50,993 nucleotides of DNA from an uncultured Roseateles sp. (GTDB taxonomy: Bacteria; Pseudomonadota; Gammaproteobacteria; Burkholderiales; Burkholderiaceae). The stretch lies in assembly GCA_946480605.1 (NCBI GenBank), contig CAMLKW010000006.1, forward strand, positions 1-50,993, in the 5' to 3' direction. Made by a program: the position numbers and the translations under genes. How positions within the stretch are numbered: the first letter of the stretch is position 1; the number at the start of each line of letters is the position of its first letter. The notes under the pieces were generated by a model. The model saw nothing but the letters and a program-made list of their open reading frames with translations, did not search any database and was not told the origin of the DNA. Shown here in pieces: positions 43,964-50,993 of this stretch.

Positions 43964-45179
43964 ACGGGAGTTCGACCTCATCGTCTTCGGCGCCACCGGC
44001 TTCACGGGCCGGCTGGTGGCCGAGTACCTGCATCTCAGCGGCGCAGCCGGCGTGCGCTGGGCCATTGCGGGCCGCAGCCTGGACAAGCTCGCCAAGGTGC
44101 GCGACGAGCTGCACCTGTCGCCGTCCGTCGCGCTGCTGCAGGCCGACGCGACTGAAGCGACGCTGCTGAAGGCGCTGGTGGCGCGCACACGCTGCGTCAT
44201 CACGACGGTAGGCCCCTACCAGTTGCACGGCGAGCCGCTGGCGACCGCCTGCGCCGCGGGCGGCACCGACTATGTGGACCTCTGCGGCGAACCGCTGTGG
44301 ATGGCGCGCGTGACGCCGAAGCTGACGCCGCTGGCGCAGAAGAGCGGCGCGCGCATCGTGTTCTCCTGCGGCTTCGACTCCATCCCCTTCGACCTCGGCG
44401 TGGTCTACCTGCAGGCCGAGGCGCAGGCACGCTTTGGCGTGCCGCTGCCGGAGGTGCGCGGCCGGGTGGCCCGGCTCAAGGGCACGTTCTCCGGCGGCAC
44501 CTTCGCCAGCCTGATGGAGACCGTCGAGGCCGTGCGCCGCGAGCCGGCGCTGGTCAAGCAGATGGCCAACCCCTTCGCGCTTGCTGGCGGCTTCAAGGGC
44601 CCCAAGCAGCCGGCCGGGCAGGAGGCCGATTTCGACGACTGGGTCGACGCCTGGTGTGGCCCCTTCGTCATGGCCACCATCAACACGAAGAACATCCACC
44701 GCAGCAACGCGCTGCGTGGCCATCCCTGGGGGCGGGACTTCATCTACAGCGAGATGCTGCTGACCGGCAAGCCGGGGCAGGGCGACAAGGGCCGCAAGAA
44801 GGCGCTCGCACTGGTCCGCTTCACGAAGCTGCAGAACCTGGCGCTGGGTTTCGGACCGACGCGCTTCCTGCTGCGCCGCTTCGTGCTGACCCAACCGGGC
44901 GACGGGCCTGGCAAGGCGGCTCGCGAGGCCGGGCGCTACGAGGTCTGGTTCACCGGTCGGACCGACGACGGGCAGCAGCTGCGCGCCGTCGTCAAGGGCG
45001 ACCGCGATCCCGGCTACGGCTCGACCTGCAAGCTCATCAGCGAGGCAGCCCTATGCCTGCTGCAGGACGTGGGGCATGACGCGACGCCCGGCGGCGTCTG
45101 GACGCCGGGCAGCGCCATGGGCCTGGCGCTGGTGCGGCGGCTGCAGGCGCGCGCGGGACTGAGCTTCGAGATCGCATGA
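43956..45179 (+). CDS. Saccharopine-dehydrogenase-like / trans-acting enoyl reductase family protein
   Basis: A 407-residue NAD(P)-binding protein. The Rossmann motif GATGFTG is at 12-18 (LIVFGATGFTGRLVAEYL), then LCGEPLWMARV and the CGFDSIPFDLGVV stretch typical of the family that includes mycobacterial trans-acting enoyl reductases. It probably reduces an unsaturated lipid intermediate; true saccharopine dehydrogenase activity is unlikely. Upstream is the acyl-CoA reductase. It overlaps the LysR gene by ATGA. Confidence 0.85.
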   Translation: MAEREFDLIVFGATGFTGRLVAEYLHLSGAAGVRWAIAGRSLDKLAKVRDELHLSPSVALLQADATEATLLKALVARTRCVITTVGPYQLHGEPLATACAAGGTDYVDLCGEPLWMARVTPKLTPLAQKSGARIVFSCGFDSIPFDLGVVYLQAEAQARFGVPLPEVRGRVARLKGTFSGGTFASLMETVEAVRREPALVKQMANPFALAGGFKGPKQPAGQEADFDDWVDAWCGPFVMATINTKNIHRSNALRGHPWGRDFIYSEMLLTGKPGQGDKGRKKALALVRFTKLQNLALGFGPTRFLLRRFVLTQPGDGPGKAAREAGRYEVWFTGRTDDGQQLRAVVKGDRDPGYGSTCKLISEAALCLLQDVGHDATPGGVWTPGSAMGLALVRRLQARAGLSFEIA

Positions 45180-46072
45180 GCGCCGTGTCCAAGGCGTCGG
45201 CGCTGCAATGGGACGACCTGCGCATCGTGCTGGTCATCGCCGAGCGCGGCACGCTGTCAGCGGCGGCGGTGCAGCTGAACGTCAGCCATCCCACCCTGTC
45301 GCGGCGGCTGCAGCGCATCGAGCGGCGCCTGGGCACGCGGCTGTTCGAGCGGCTGCCGGCGCTGCTGCGCCCCACCGAGGCGGGCGAGGAGGTCCGGCAA
45401 CTGGCCCTGAGGCTGCGTGACGAGATCGGCGCACTGGAGCATCGCATCGGCGGGCGCGACGCCGGCGCTGACGGCATGGTCAGGCTGACCGCTCCCGATG
45501 CGGTGGCCGAGTACCTGCTGCCCGGCATGCTTGCGGCCATCTGCCGCAATCAACCGGGGCTGCAGCTGGACCTGCTGGTGTCCAACCAGCTGGTGTCGCT
45601 GGCGCAGCGTCAGGCGGACATTGCGCTGCGTGTCACCGGCAAGCCGGACGAGGCCCTGAGTGGCCGCCAGGTCGGAGCGGTGGCGATGGCGGTGTATGCG
45701 TCGGCGACGCTGGCGGGCGCGGCTCGCGACGGCACTCCCTGGGTCGGCTTCGACGCCGCGCTGGCCTGCAGCGGTCCTGGCGCGTGGATGGCCAGCCATG
45801 TGCCCGAGGACAGCATCCGCCTGCGCGCCAACACGCTGCTGGGCGCCGCCCAGGCGGTGCGGGCGGGCATAGGCTGCGGCGTGCTGCCCTGCTTCGTCGG
45901 CGGCGCGCTGCCCGACCTGGTGCGCCTGGGCGAGCCGCTGCCCGGTCTGACCCAGCCCTTGTGGATGCTGATGCGCCCCGACATGGCCCGGCTGCCGCGC
46001 GTGAAGCGGGCCAGCGAGGCGCTGGCCGAGCAACTGCGCGATGCGGCGCCGCGGCTGGGCGGACGGGGTTAG
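45176..46072 (+). CDS. LysR family transcriptional regulator
   Basis: A 298-residue activator/repressor. The N-terminal winged helix-turn-helix contains LSAAAVQLNVSHPTLSRRLQRIERRLGTRLFER, followed by a LysR substrate-binding domain (from about 95). It overlaps the enoyl-reductase-like gene and is probably cotranscribed, an unusual but not rare place for a LysR gene; it may regulate that operon. It converges on the GST gene and the two stop codons overlap. Confidence 0.92.
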   Translation: MSAVSKASALQWDDLRIVLVIAERGTLSAAAVQLNVSHPTLSRRLQRIERRLGTRLFERLPALLRPTEAGEEVRQLALRLRDEIGALEHRIGGRDAGADGMVRLTAPDAVAEYLLPGMLAAICRNQPGLQLDLLVSNQLVSLAQRQADIALRVTGKPDEALSGRQVGAVAMAVYASATLAGAARDGTPWVGFDAALACSGPGAWMASHVPEDSIRLRANTLLGAAQAVRAGIGCGVLPCFVGGALPDLVRLGEPLPGLTQPLWMLMRPDMARLPRVKRASEALAEQLRDAAPRLGGRG

Positions 46073-46728
46073 ATCAGGCTGGACAGCCGCGAGCCGCGTG
46101 TGGACAGGTAATGGCGGAAACGCTGGCCGTAGTCGCTCACGACGGCCTGCTGCACGCTGGGGCGTGCCGCCAGTACGCGGCGGTAGGCCGGCACCCGTAC
46201 CAGCCCGTCGAACACGCCGAAGTCGCCGATTTGGTCAAAGCTGTCGAACAGGCGGAACAGCGGCGCGAATGCGGCGTCGACGAGTCCGAACTCCGCGCCG
46301 TCGAAGTACGGCCCGCCGCCGAGCTGGCCTTCCAGTGTCTTGAAGCGGGCGGCCAGGTCGGCGCACTTGCGCTCGAACGACGCGGCATCGGGGGCCGAAT
46401 AGAAGGCGAACACGTCGCCGACGACGGCCGACGCGAACTCGACCCAGGCGCGCTGCCGGGCGCGCGCGGCAGGCTCGTTGGGCAGCAGGGGAATGGCGGG
46501 CGCGACCTCCTCGATGTACTCGCAGATCACGGCCGACTCGAAGACGACGGCTTCGCCGTGGCGCAGTACCGGCACCTTGCCCAGCGGCGAGAGTTGGTGG
46601 AACCAAGCCGGCTTGTCGGCCAGGTCGACGTAGGTGCGCTCGAAGGCGAGGCCCTTCTCGCCGAGCTGGATGGCGGCGCGCTGGGTGTAGGGGCAGAGGT
46701 GGTTGCTGATCAGCTCGAAGGCGGGCAT
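46069..46728 (-). CDS. Glutathione S-transferase family protein
   Basis: A 219-residue GST with a thioredoxin-like N-terminal domain (ISNHLCPYTQRAAI, with Cys in the active-site position; PLGKVPVL and ESAVICEYIEE for glutathione contact) and an all-helical C-terminal domain. The cysteine suggests an Omega- or Beta-like, glutaredoxin-type activity. ATG at 46728 is chosen; a GTG at 46758 would add 10 residues. The stop overlaps the convergent LysR stop. Confidence 0.9.
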   Translation of the reverse strand: MPAFELISNHLCPYTQRAAIQLGEKGLAFERTYVDLADKPAWFHQLSPLGKVPVLRHGEAVVFESAVICEYIEEVAPAIPLLPNEPAARARQRAWVEFASAVVGDVFAFYSAPDAASFERKCADLAARFKTLEGQLGGGPYFDGAEFGLVDAAFAPLFRLFDSFDQIGDFGVFDGLVRVPAYRRVLAARPSVQQAVVSDYGQRFRHYLSTRGSRLSSLI

Positions 46729-46831
46729 GGCGGGGCTGGTGGTGAAGTGAGGCTCCACGGTAGGCCGGCACGCCGTGTCACGCCATTGCGGAGATGTTCA
46801 GGCCGCTGTGCAGAAATGTTCGGCCGGTCCC

Positions 46832-47296
46832 TCAGCCTCGCCGTATCAGCGCCGCGTAGCAGCCGCGGCGCGCGTAGTGCGCATGCACGTAGGCCACGTC
46901 GGGCCGGGCCAGCAGCCGCTCGATGAGCGCCTTGACCGCATCACCTTCGGCGATGTCCGCATCGACCATCATGTGCCGCTCATCGAAGGCGCGCAGCGAC
47001 ATCAGGCTGCGCAGCATGACGGGCAACTGGTCGACCGCGTCGAAGCTCGTGTCGGCATGCTCGCGCACGAAGACGGCATGGCGCGAGCGGTAGGGCGTGT
47101 CGGCGGACTGGTGTTCGTGGTTGACGAGCAGCACGGTCTCGCCGGGGCGGGCCAGCCGCAGTTCGATGCGGTCAGGGAAGCGATCCTGTTCGCCCGCGAT
47201 CAGGCGCTGCGCGCCGTGGCGTGCAAGGTCGGCGTCGCTGAGACCGAACAGGTGGGCAAAGGCCCGGGCCGACAGCCCGGTGATGCGGTAGGACAT
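46832..47296 (-). CDS. DUF1203 domain protein
   Basis: A 154-residue protein matching DUF1203: RPGETVLLVNHEHQSADTPY, RSRHAVFVRE and MLRSLMSLRAFDERHMMVDAD, with a C-terminal YVHAHYARRGCYAALI. The function is unknown; conserved His and Arg residues suggest an enzyme or ligand-binding fold. GGAG stands before the ATG. It stands alone, with short gaps on either side. Confidence 0.85.
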   Translation of the reverse strand: MSYRITGLSARAFAHLFGLSDADLARHGAQRLIAGEQDRFPDRIELRLARPGETVLLVNHEHQSADTPYRSRHAVFVREHADTSFDAVDQLPVMLRSLMSLRAFDERHMMVDADIAEGDAVKALIERLLARPDVAYVHAHYARRGCYAALIRRG

Positions 47297-47372
47297 GGGG
47301 GCTCCGTTGAGGGGATGCCCATGATTCTTCGCTGCCGGCCGGCCCCTGTCTGGCCGCTATCGGACCTGGAGT

Positions 47373-47864
47373 TCAGTCCCGCCCGGCCGGCCGCTCGAAG
47401 CCGTTGTCTACCCAGGCCTCGACGGCCGACTGGCTGAAGCGGAAGTTGGCCGCCACCTTGACCTGGGCCAACTGCTCGCCCGCCGCGTCGTGCGCGCGCA
47501 GCCAGGCGAACGGGTCCTCCTCGGCGGGCACGATCTCCAGCGTGACCTTGATCCAGTTGCCGTCGCGGGCGACGTGCAAGGCCTTGTTCAGCTGCGCATG
47601 CAGCTGCTGCTCGTGGCGGCGGATGACCTCGGAGGCCGTCTTGACCAGCGTGTTGAAGGCACTGGTGTCCAGCGGCTTGGGGTTCTTCTTGTCGCGGCCC
47701 ATGGTCCACGGGCCCACCAGCGCCGGCTCGCTCTCGCCGGCCTTGAACATCGCGACGGCCCAGCCCTCGTCGTCCTCGTTCTTGATGACCTGGGCGGTCC
47801 AGCCGTTGTCGCGCCACAGGCGGGGTTCGTGCAGGGGTTCGTCGAGGTCGGCGGTGTCGGACAT
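47373..47864 (-). CDS. Conserved hypothetical protein
   Basis: A 163-residue soluble acidic protein that I do not recognise. It contains GWTAQVIKNEDDEGWAVAMF and GPWTMGRDKKNPKPLD, and a central helical part with EVIRRHEQQLHAQLNK. No signal peptide or membrane segment is visible. Codon use looks normal, so it is probably a real gene. Its ATG is 61 bp from the lipoprotein stop and it is on the same strand. Confidence 0.7.
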   Translation of the reverse strand: MSDTADLDEPLHEPRLWRDNGWTAQVIKNEDDEGWAVAMFKAGESEPALVGPWTMGRDKKNPKPLDTSAFNTLVKTASEVIRRHEQQLHAQLNKALHVARDGNWIKVTLEIVPAEEDPFAWLRAHDAAGEQLAQVKVAANFRFSQSAVEAWVDNGFERPAGRD

Positions 47865-47925
47865 GGAAACAGAAATGGCGGGACAGGGCCCGCCATTGTC
47901 GGTGCGCGGAGCGCGTGTCGGCTCG

Positions 47926-48417
47926 TCAGCTGGCCGTGGCCGGTGCGGCCGGCTGGACGGCCGGGGCGCGGGTGATGCGGGTCTTGCCGCCGGTCGTCAC
48001 GAGGACGACGGGGTCGCCGGCGTTGAAGCTCTCTGTGCCCTTGGCCTGGACGATGGAGCGGCGCTCGCCGTTGCGCAGCTGCACGATGATTTCCAGCGCC
48101 TCCTCGCGCGTGGCCGAGCGCTCGATGGCGTTGCCGATGACCGCACCGGCCACGGCCCCCAGCACGCCGACGATCTGGCCTTCGCGCCGGCCGCCCACCG
48201 TGCTGCCGGCAATGGCACCGGTCACGCCGCCGGCAACGCCGCCGATGCCGCTCTGCGAGCCGTCCACGACGACGGGGCGGGACGACAGCACGGTCGCGTC
48301 CTGCACTTGCGACAGGCGCTGCGCGTCACCGCGTTGGACCACGTCGGGGCTGGTCGTGGAGCAGGCCGTCAGCGCAAAAGCCGTGGCCAGCGTGAGGGAA
48401 GTCATGAGCTTGGACAT
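47926..48417 (-). CDS. Glycine-zipper outer-membrane lipoprotein (SlyB/PcP-like)
   Basis: A 163-residue lipoprotein. The lipobox FALTAC places lipid on Cys19 after a short signal. A glycine-zipper segment follows (SGIGGVAGGVTGAIAGSTVGG and IVGVLGAVAGAVIG), then a small beta C-terminal domain. The family sits in the outer membrane and stabilises the envelope. AAGGAG precedes the ATG at 48417. TTGACA on the minus strand at 48514-48519 may be its -35 box. Confidence 0.88.
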   Translation of the reverse strand: MSKLMTSLTLATAFALTACSTTSPDVVQRGDAQRLSQVQDATVLSSRPVVVDGSQSGIGGVAGGVTGAIAGSTVGGRREGQIVGVLGAVAGAVIGNAIERSATREEALEIIVQLRNGERRSIVQAKGTESFNAGDPVVLVTTGGKTRITRAPAVQPAAPATAS

Positions 48418-48515
48418 TCGAGTAACTCCTTGGGCAAGACAACCGCCCAACGTGTCGAATTGTCCCGCCGTTGACGGCCTGAGGCCGCGAGCTACAACTC
48501 TTTACGCCGCAACTG

Positions 48516-49073
48516 TCAACCGTGCAGTCGCGAGCTGCGCGGCACGCTGGCGAGCAGGAACTCCATCTGGTCGGCCAGGATGCGCCGGCCGCGCAGGATC
48601 ATGTCCTCGTGCAGGCTGGGCACGTAGGGCAGGTAGAGCAGGCTCATGTGCGCCTCTTCGGGCAGGCGGTTGCCCTTGCGGCCGTTGCAGGGCCGGCAAG
48701 CGGTGATGCAGTTCATCCAGGTGTCCAGGCCGCCGCGCGACGTGGGGTGGATGTGCTCGCGCGTCAGGTCTTCGGGCAGGCAGCGGTGGCCACAGTAGGC
48801 GCAGACGAAGCGGTCGCGCGCGAACAGCTTGGTGTTGGAAAGCGCCGGGGCCTGCCGCCAAGCCCGGCTGGGCACGGCGCCGCGCACGGCAATGATGGCG
48901 TGCACCTCGATGCGCGACTGCCGCCCGGTGATGCGCTGCAGCCCGCCGCGCAGCACCTGGCAGGGCTCGCCCAGCGTCCAGGCGACGCCGTCGCAGGCGT
49001 AGATCACGGCCGCTTCGCGGGTCGTGATCCAGGCCTGGGGCCGGCCGGAAACATCGAGCTGGAGCACATCCAC
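48516..49073 (-). CDS. HNH endonuclease
   Basis: A 185-residue protein with a HNH nuclease motif: CAYCGHRCLPEDLTREHIHPTSRGG, then WMNCITACRPCNGRKGNR, giving zinc cysteines C-x2-C and C-x2-C around the HNH. The start is a GTG, supported by a near-perfect ribosome binding site GGAGGTG at 49081-49087. It is a stand-alone small HNH protein of a widespread chromosomal type; its role is unknown. It diverges from the TetR gene. Confidence 0.88.
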   Translation of the reverse strand: MDVLQLDVSGRPQAWITTREAAVIYACDGVAWTLGEPCQVLRGGLQRITGRQSRIEVHAIIAVRGAVPSRAWRQAPALSNTKLFARDRFVCAYCGHRCLPEDLTREHIHPTSRGGLDTWMNCITACRPCNGRKGNRLPEEAHMSLLYLPYVPSLHEDMILRGRRILADQMEFLLASVPRSSRLHG

Positions 49074-49174
49074 CGAGCATCACCTCCAACCCGGAGCCTA
49101 GCGAGAACCGCGCCAGCGCTCAAGGGCAGGTGCGTGACAGTGGCGCGCGGACTCCCGCGGGACGAGCGCCGGCT

Positions 49175-49287
49175 CGCTCCCAAGCCGGCCCGGTTGGCGA
49201 TGTGCGTGCGGCTCAATGACGCATGCATCGCCGCCCCCCTCGGGGGCGACCGGACCTGCCCGCGTCCAGCGTGGCAAGGCTGGGTGA
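49175..49287 (+). repeat. Hairpin-array intergenic repeat, copy B
   Basis: In the 342-bp gene-free stretch 49074-49415, this 113-base element matches copy A in opposite orientation. Its first 18 bases are identical, and the 59-base core is gap-free with 44 identities. Hairpins: 49196-49232 (12 bp with a 2-base bulge) and 49232-49248 (CGCCCCC/GGGGGCG). The closing end (49257-49287) matches copy A with a few changes. It lacks the three inner hairpins of copy A. No gene is seen in the stretch. Confidence 0.75.
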
Positions 49288-49289
49288 AG

Positions 49290-49343
49290 CCTAGGGATTC
49301 CACTAGGTCGTCGGCAGTATTAGGCACAACACCCTAGGAATTC
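49290..49343 (+). promoter_or_regulatory. Direct repeat upstream of the second TetR gene
   Basis: CCTAGGGATTC (49290-49300) and CCTAGGAATTC (49333-49343) match at 10 of 11 bases and start 43 bp apart, close to four helix turns. They lie between the HNH and TetR genes. They could be paired sites for a regulator; which one is unknown. Confidence 0.35.
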
Positions 49344-49386
49344 GCTGGGGCAAGCTGGCGTTGTCACGGAAGCGACCTGCAAAATA

Positions 49387-49398
49387 GAACGATCGTTC
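49387..49398. promoter_or_regulatory. Palindromic TetR operator candidate
   Basis: GAACGATCGTTC is a perfect 12-bp palindrome flanked by A-rich and T-rich arms. It lies 18 bases before the GTG start of the TetR gene. The position and symmetry fit an autoregulatory TetR operator, probably also controlling the acyl-CoA dehydrogenase downstream. Confidence 0.65.
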
Positions 49399-49415
49399 GT
49401 TTTATTCTTGCCGTC

Positions 49416-50138
49416 GTGTCCACGCTGCCCGTCCCTGCCAAGAAAGCCGCCCCGCTGCGCGTTGCCAAGCCGGCACGTGTGGCGCGTTCGCTGCAGAAGG
49501 GCCAGCAGACCCGCGCCGCCATCCTCGATGCCGCGCTGGGCCTGGCCTCGCACATGGGCCTGGAAGGCCTGTCCATCGGTGCGCTGGCCGATGTCACCGG
49601 CATGAGCAAGTCCGGCGTCTTCGCGCACTTCGGCTCGCGTGAGGAACTGCAGATCGCCGTCATCACGGAGTACCACGCCAAGTTCGAAGAGGAAGTCTTC
49701 TTCACGGCCATCCGCGAGTCCCGCGGCCTGCCGCGGCTGCGCGCGATGTTCGAACGCTGGGTGCGCCGGGTGTCGGTCGAGGTGGACTCGGGCTGCATCT
49801 ACATCTCCGGCGCCGTCGAGTTCGACGACCGGCCCGGCCCAGTGCGCGACGCGCTGGTCGGCATGGTCAAGGCCTGGCACGCGGCGCTGCAGAAGGCCAT
49901 CCAGCTGTCCATCGCCGAGGGCCACCTGCGCGCCGACGCCGACGTGGAGCAGATCTGCTTCGAGCTGCACGGCCTCATCCTTTCGCTGCACCACGACGCG
50001 CGTTTCATGCGCATCCCGGGCGCCATCACGCGGGCCGGCATCGGCTTCGAGCGCACCGTGCAGTACTACGCCACGCCGGACGGCCTCGCCATCGACGCCG
50101 CCCGCAAAAACCCCAAGACCGGCGCCACGCGGCGCTGA
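49416..50138 (+). CDS. TetR family regulator of an acyl-CoA dehydrogenase
   Basis: A 240-residue TetR regulator with a Ala/Lys/Pro-rich N-terminal extension (about 1-28), then the HTH (QQTRAAILDAALGLASHMG... IGALADVTGMSKSGVFAHFGSREEL). The start is GTG at 49416. A perfect palindrome lies 18 bases upstream. It is followed 39 bp later by an acyl-CoA dehydrogenase gene on the same strand; the pair suggests fatty-acid responsive control. The inducer (acyl-CoA) is an inference. Confidence 0.9.
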   Translation: MSTLPVPAKKAAPLRVAKPARVARSLQKGQQTRAAILDAALGLASHMGLEGLSIGALADVTGMSKSGVFAHFGSREELQIAVITEYHAKFEEEVFFTAIRESRGLPRLRAMFERWVRRVSVEVDSGCIYISGAVEFDDRPGPVRDALVGMVKAWHAALQKAIQLSIAEGHLRADADVEQICFELHGLILSLHHDARFMRIPGAITRAGIGFERTVQYYATPDGLAIDAARKNPKTGATRR

Positions 50139-50177
50139 ACCCTTTCACCCATCCATCGACCGCCCAGGAGTATCCCG

Positions 50178-50993
50178 ATGCCCCAGTACACCCCGCCCAT
50201 GCGTGACATGCAGTTCGTCATGCACGAGCTGCTGAACGTCGTCGACGAACTGAAGATGCTGCCCGGCCACGAGGACATCGACGCCGACACGATCAATGCG
50301 GTGCTCGAGGAAGGCGGCAAGTTCGCGGCCGAGGTCATCGCCCCGATCAACCTGAGCGGCGACGCCGAGGGCTGCACGCTGGACAAGGCCACCCATGAGG
50401 TGACGCCGCCCAAGGGCTTCAAGGAAGCCTACAAGCAGTATGTGGAAGGTGGCTGGCCGGCGCTGTCGTGCGACACCCAATTTGGCGGCCAGGGCCTGCC
50501 GCATCTGGTGAACCAGTTCTTCTACGAGATGCTGAACTCGGCCAACCAGGCGTGGACGATGTACCCGGGCCTGAGCCACGGCGCCTATGAGGCGCTGCAC
50601 GCCCACGGCACGCCCGAGCAGCAGGCCACCTACCTGCCCAAGCTGACCAGCGGCGAATGGACCGGCACGATGTGTCTGACCGAGCCGCACTGCGGCACCG
50701 ACCTCGGCATGCTGCGCACCAAGGCCGAACCACAGGCCGACGGCACCTACAAGATCACCGGCGCCAAGATCTTCATCTCGGCCGGCGAGCACGACATGGC
50801 CGACAACATCATCCACCTGGTGCTGGCGCGCCTGCCGGATGCGCCGGCCGGCTCCAAGGGCATTTCGTTGTTCGTCGTGCCCAAGTTCAACGTCAACGCC
50901 GACGGAACGCTCGGCTCGCGCAACGGCATCTTCTGCGCCGGCCTGGAGCACAAGATGGGCATCCACGGCAACGCCACCGCGCAGATCGTGCTG
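50178..50993 (+). CDS. Acyl-CoA dehydrogenase, N-terminal part
   Basis: The first 272 codons of an acyl-CoA dehydrogenase that continues beyond the window. The N-terminal helical domain is followed by the flavin-contact stretch MCLTEPHCGTDLGMLRTKAE and KITGAKIFISAGEHDMADN, with GISLFVVPKF. This form, with the MPQYTPPMRDMQFVMHELL start, is the large class of about 600 residues that includes DmdC-like enzymes. It catalyses the first step of beta-oxidation or of a related acyl-CoA pathway. AGGAG precedes the ATG. Confidence 0.92.
   Translation, partial: MPQYTPPMRDMQFVMHELLNVVDELKMLPGHEDIDADTINAVLEEGGKFAAEVIAPINLSGDAEGCTLDKATHEVTPPKGFKEAYKQYVEGGWPALSCDTQFGGQGLPHLVNQFFYEMLNSANQAWTMYPGLSHGAYEALHAHGTPEQQATYLPKLTSGEWTGTMCLTEPHCGTDLGMLRTKAEPQADGTYKITGAKIFISAGEHDMADNIIHLVLARLPDAPAGSKGISLFVVPKFNVNADGTLGSRNGIFCAGLEHKMGIHGNATAQIVL

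Noticed and set aside
43127..44203. Minus-strand open frame covering the hairpin repeat and the GNAT gene
   Set aside because: It reads through five hairpins and a real plus-strand gene; the resemblance to an open frame near 49200 comes from the shared DNA repeat, not from a protein.

Overview
The window is high-GC bacterial chromosome with almost no spare DNA. Many neighbouring genes overlap by 4 bases (ATGA). The gene content points to a betaproteobacterium of the order Burkholderiales, probably the Rubrivivax/Leptothrix/Roseateles side of it. The indicators are the FtsZ C-terminus, the lpxC and dusB-fis-purH/ruvC neighbourhoods, a PEP-CTERM protein, a UbiM-like hydroxylase and a phasin with an Ala/Lys-rich tail. 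This is judged from recognised families only; no database was searched. No tRNA, rRNA, CRISPR array, insertion sequence or prophage was seen.

Layout. 1-5600: end of ftsZ, an alpha/beta hydrolase, an SDR divergent from its likely TetR regulator, an orphan sensor kinase, then lpxC and a tiny membrane protein. 5600-10770: M32 carboxypeptidase and a YqaA-type membrane protein on the minus strand, then dusB-fis-purH. 10870-17560: an aldehyde dehydrogenase, a Tat-type small subunit, a GMC oxidoreductase, a GNAT and a GFA protein, then a plsC/CdsA-like lipid pair and ruvC. 17600-23550: a PEP-CTERM protein and a large secreted nuclease on the minus strand, then a sodium/solute symporter and two small genes. 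23600-28360: a heterodimeric ABC exporter and a UbiM-like monooxygenase.

28450-39040 (minus strand) is the most distinctive block: ECF sigma factor, Ser/Thr kinase with TPR repeats, a 1993-residue two-partner secretion exoprotein (TpsA) and its outer-membrane transporter (TpsB). The exoprotein carries about twelve FG-GAP/propeller-like repeats and four YDG repeats. The layout reads as one regulated surface-protein system: the kinase probably tunes the sigma factor, and the sigma factor probably drives tpsAB.

39150-46070 is lipid and storage-polymer oriented: a patatin-like lipase, a phasin, a fused two-domain fatty acyl-CoA reductase, a GNAT, an enoyl-reductase-like protein and a LysR regulator. 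46070-49070 holds small minus-strand genes (GST, DUF1203, a conserved hypothetical, a glycine-zipper lipoprotein, an HNH endonuclease). The window ends with a TetR regulator and the start of an acyl-CoA dehydrogenase.

The clearest unexplained non-coding signal is a hairpin-array repeat found twice, in opposite orientations, at 43141-43334 (minus) and 49175-49287 (plus). The two copies share conserved ends, while the stem between them changes sequence but stays paired.
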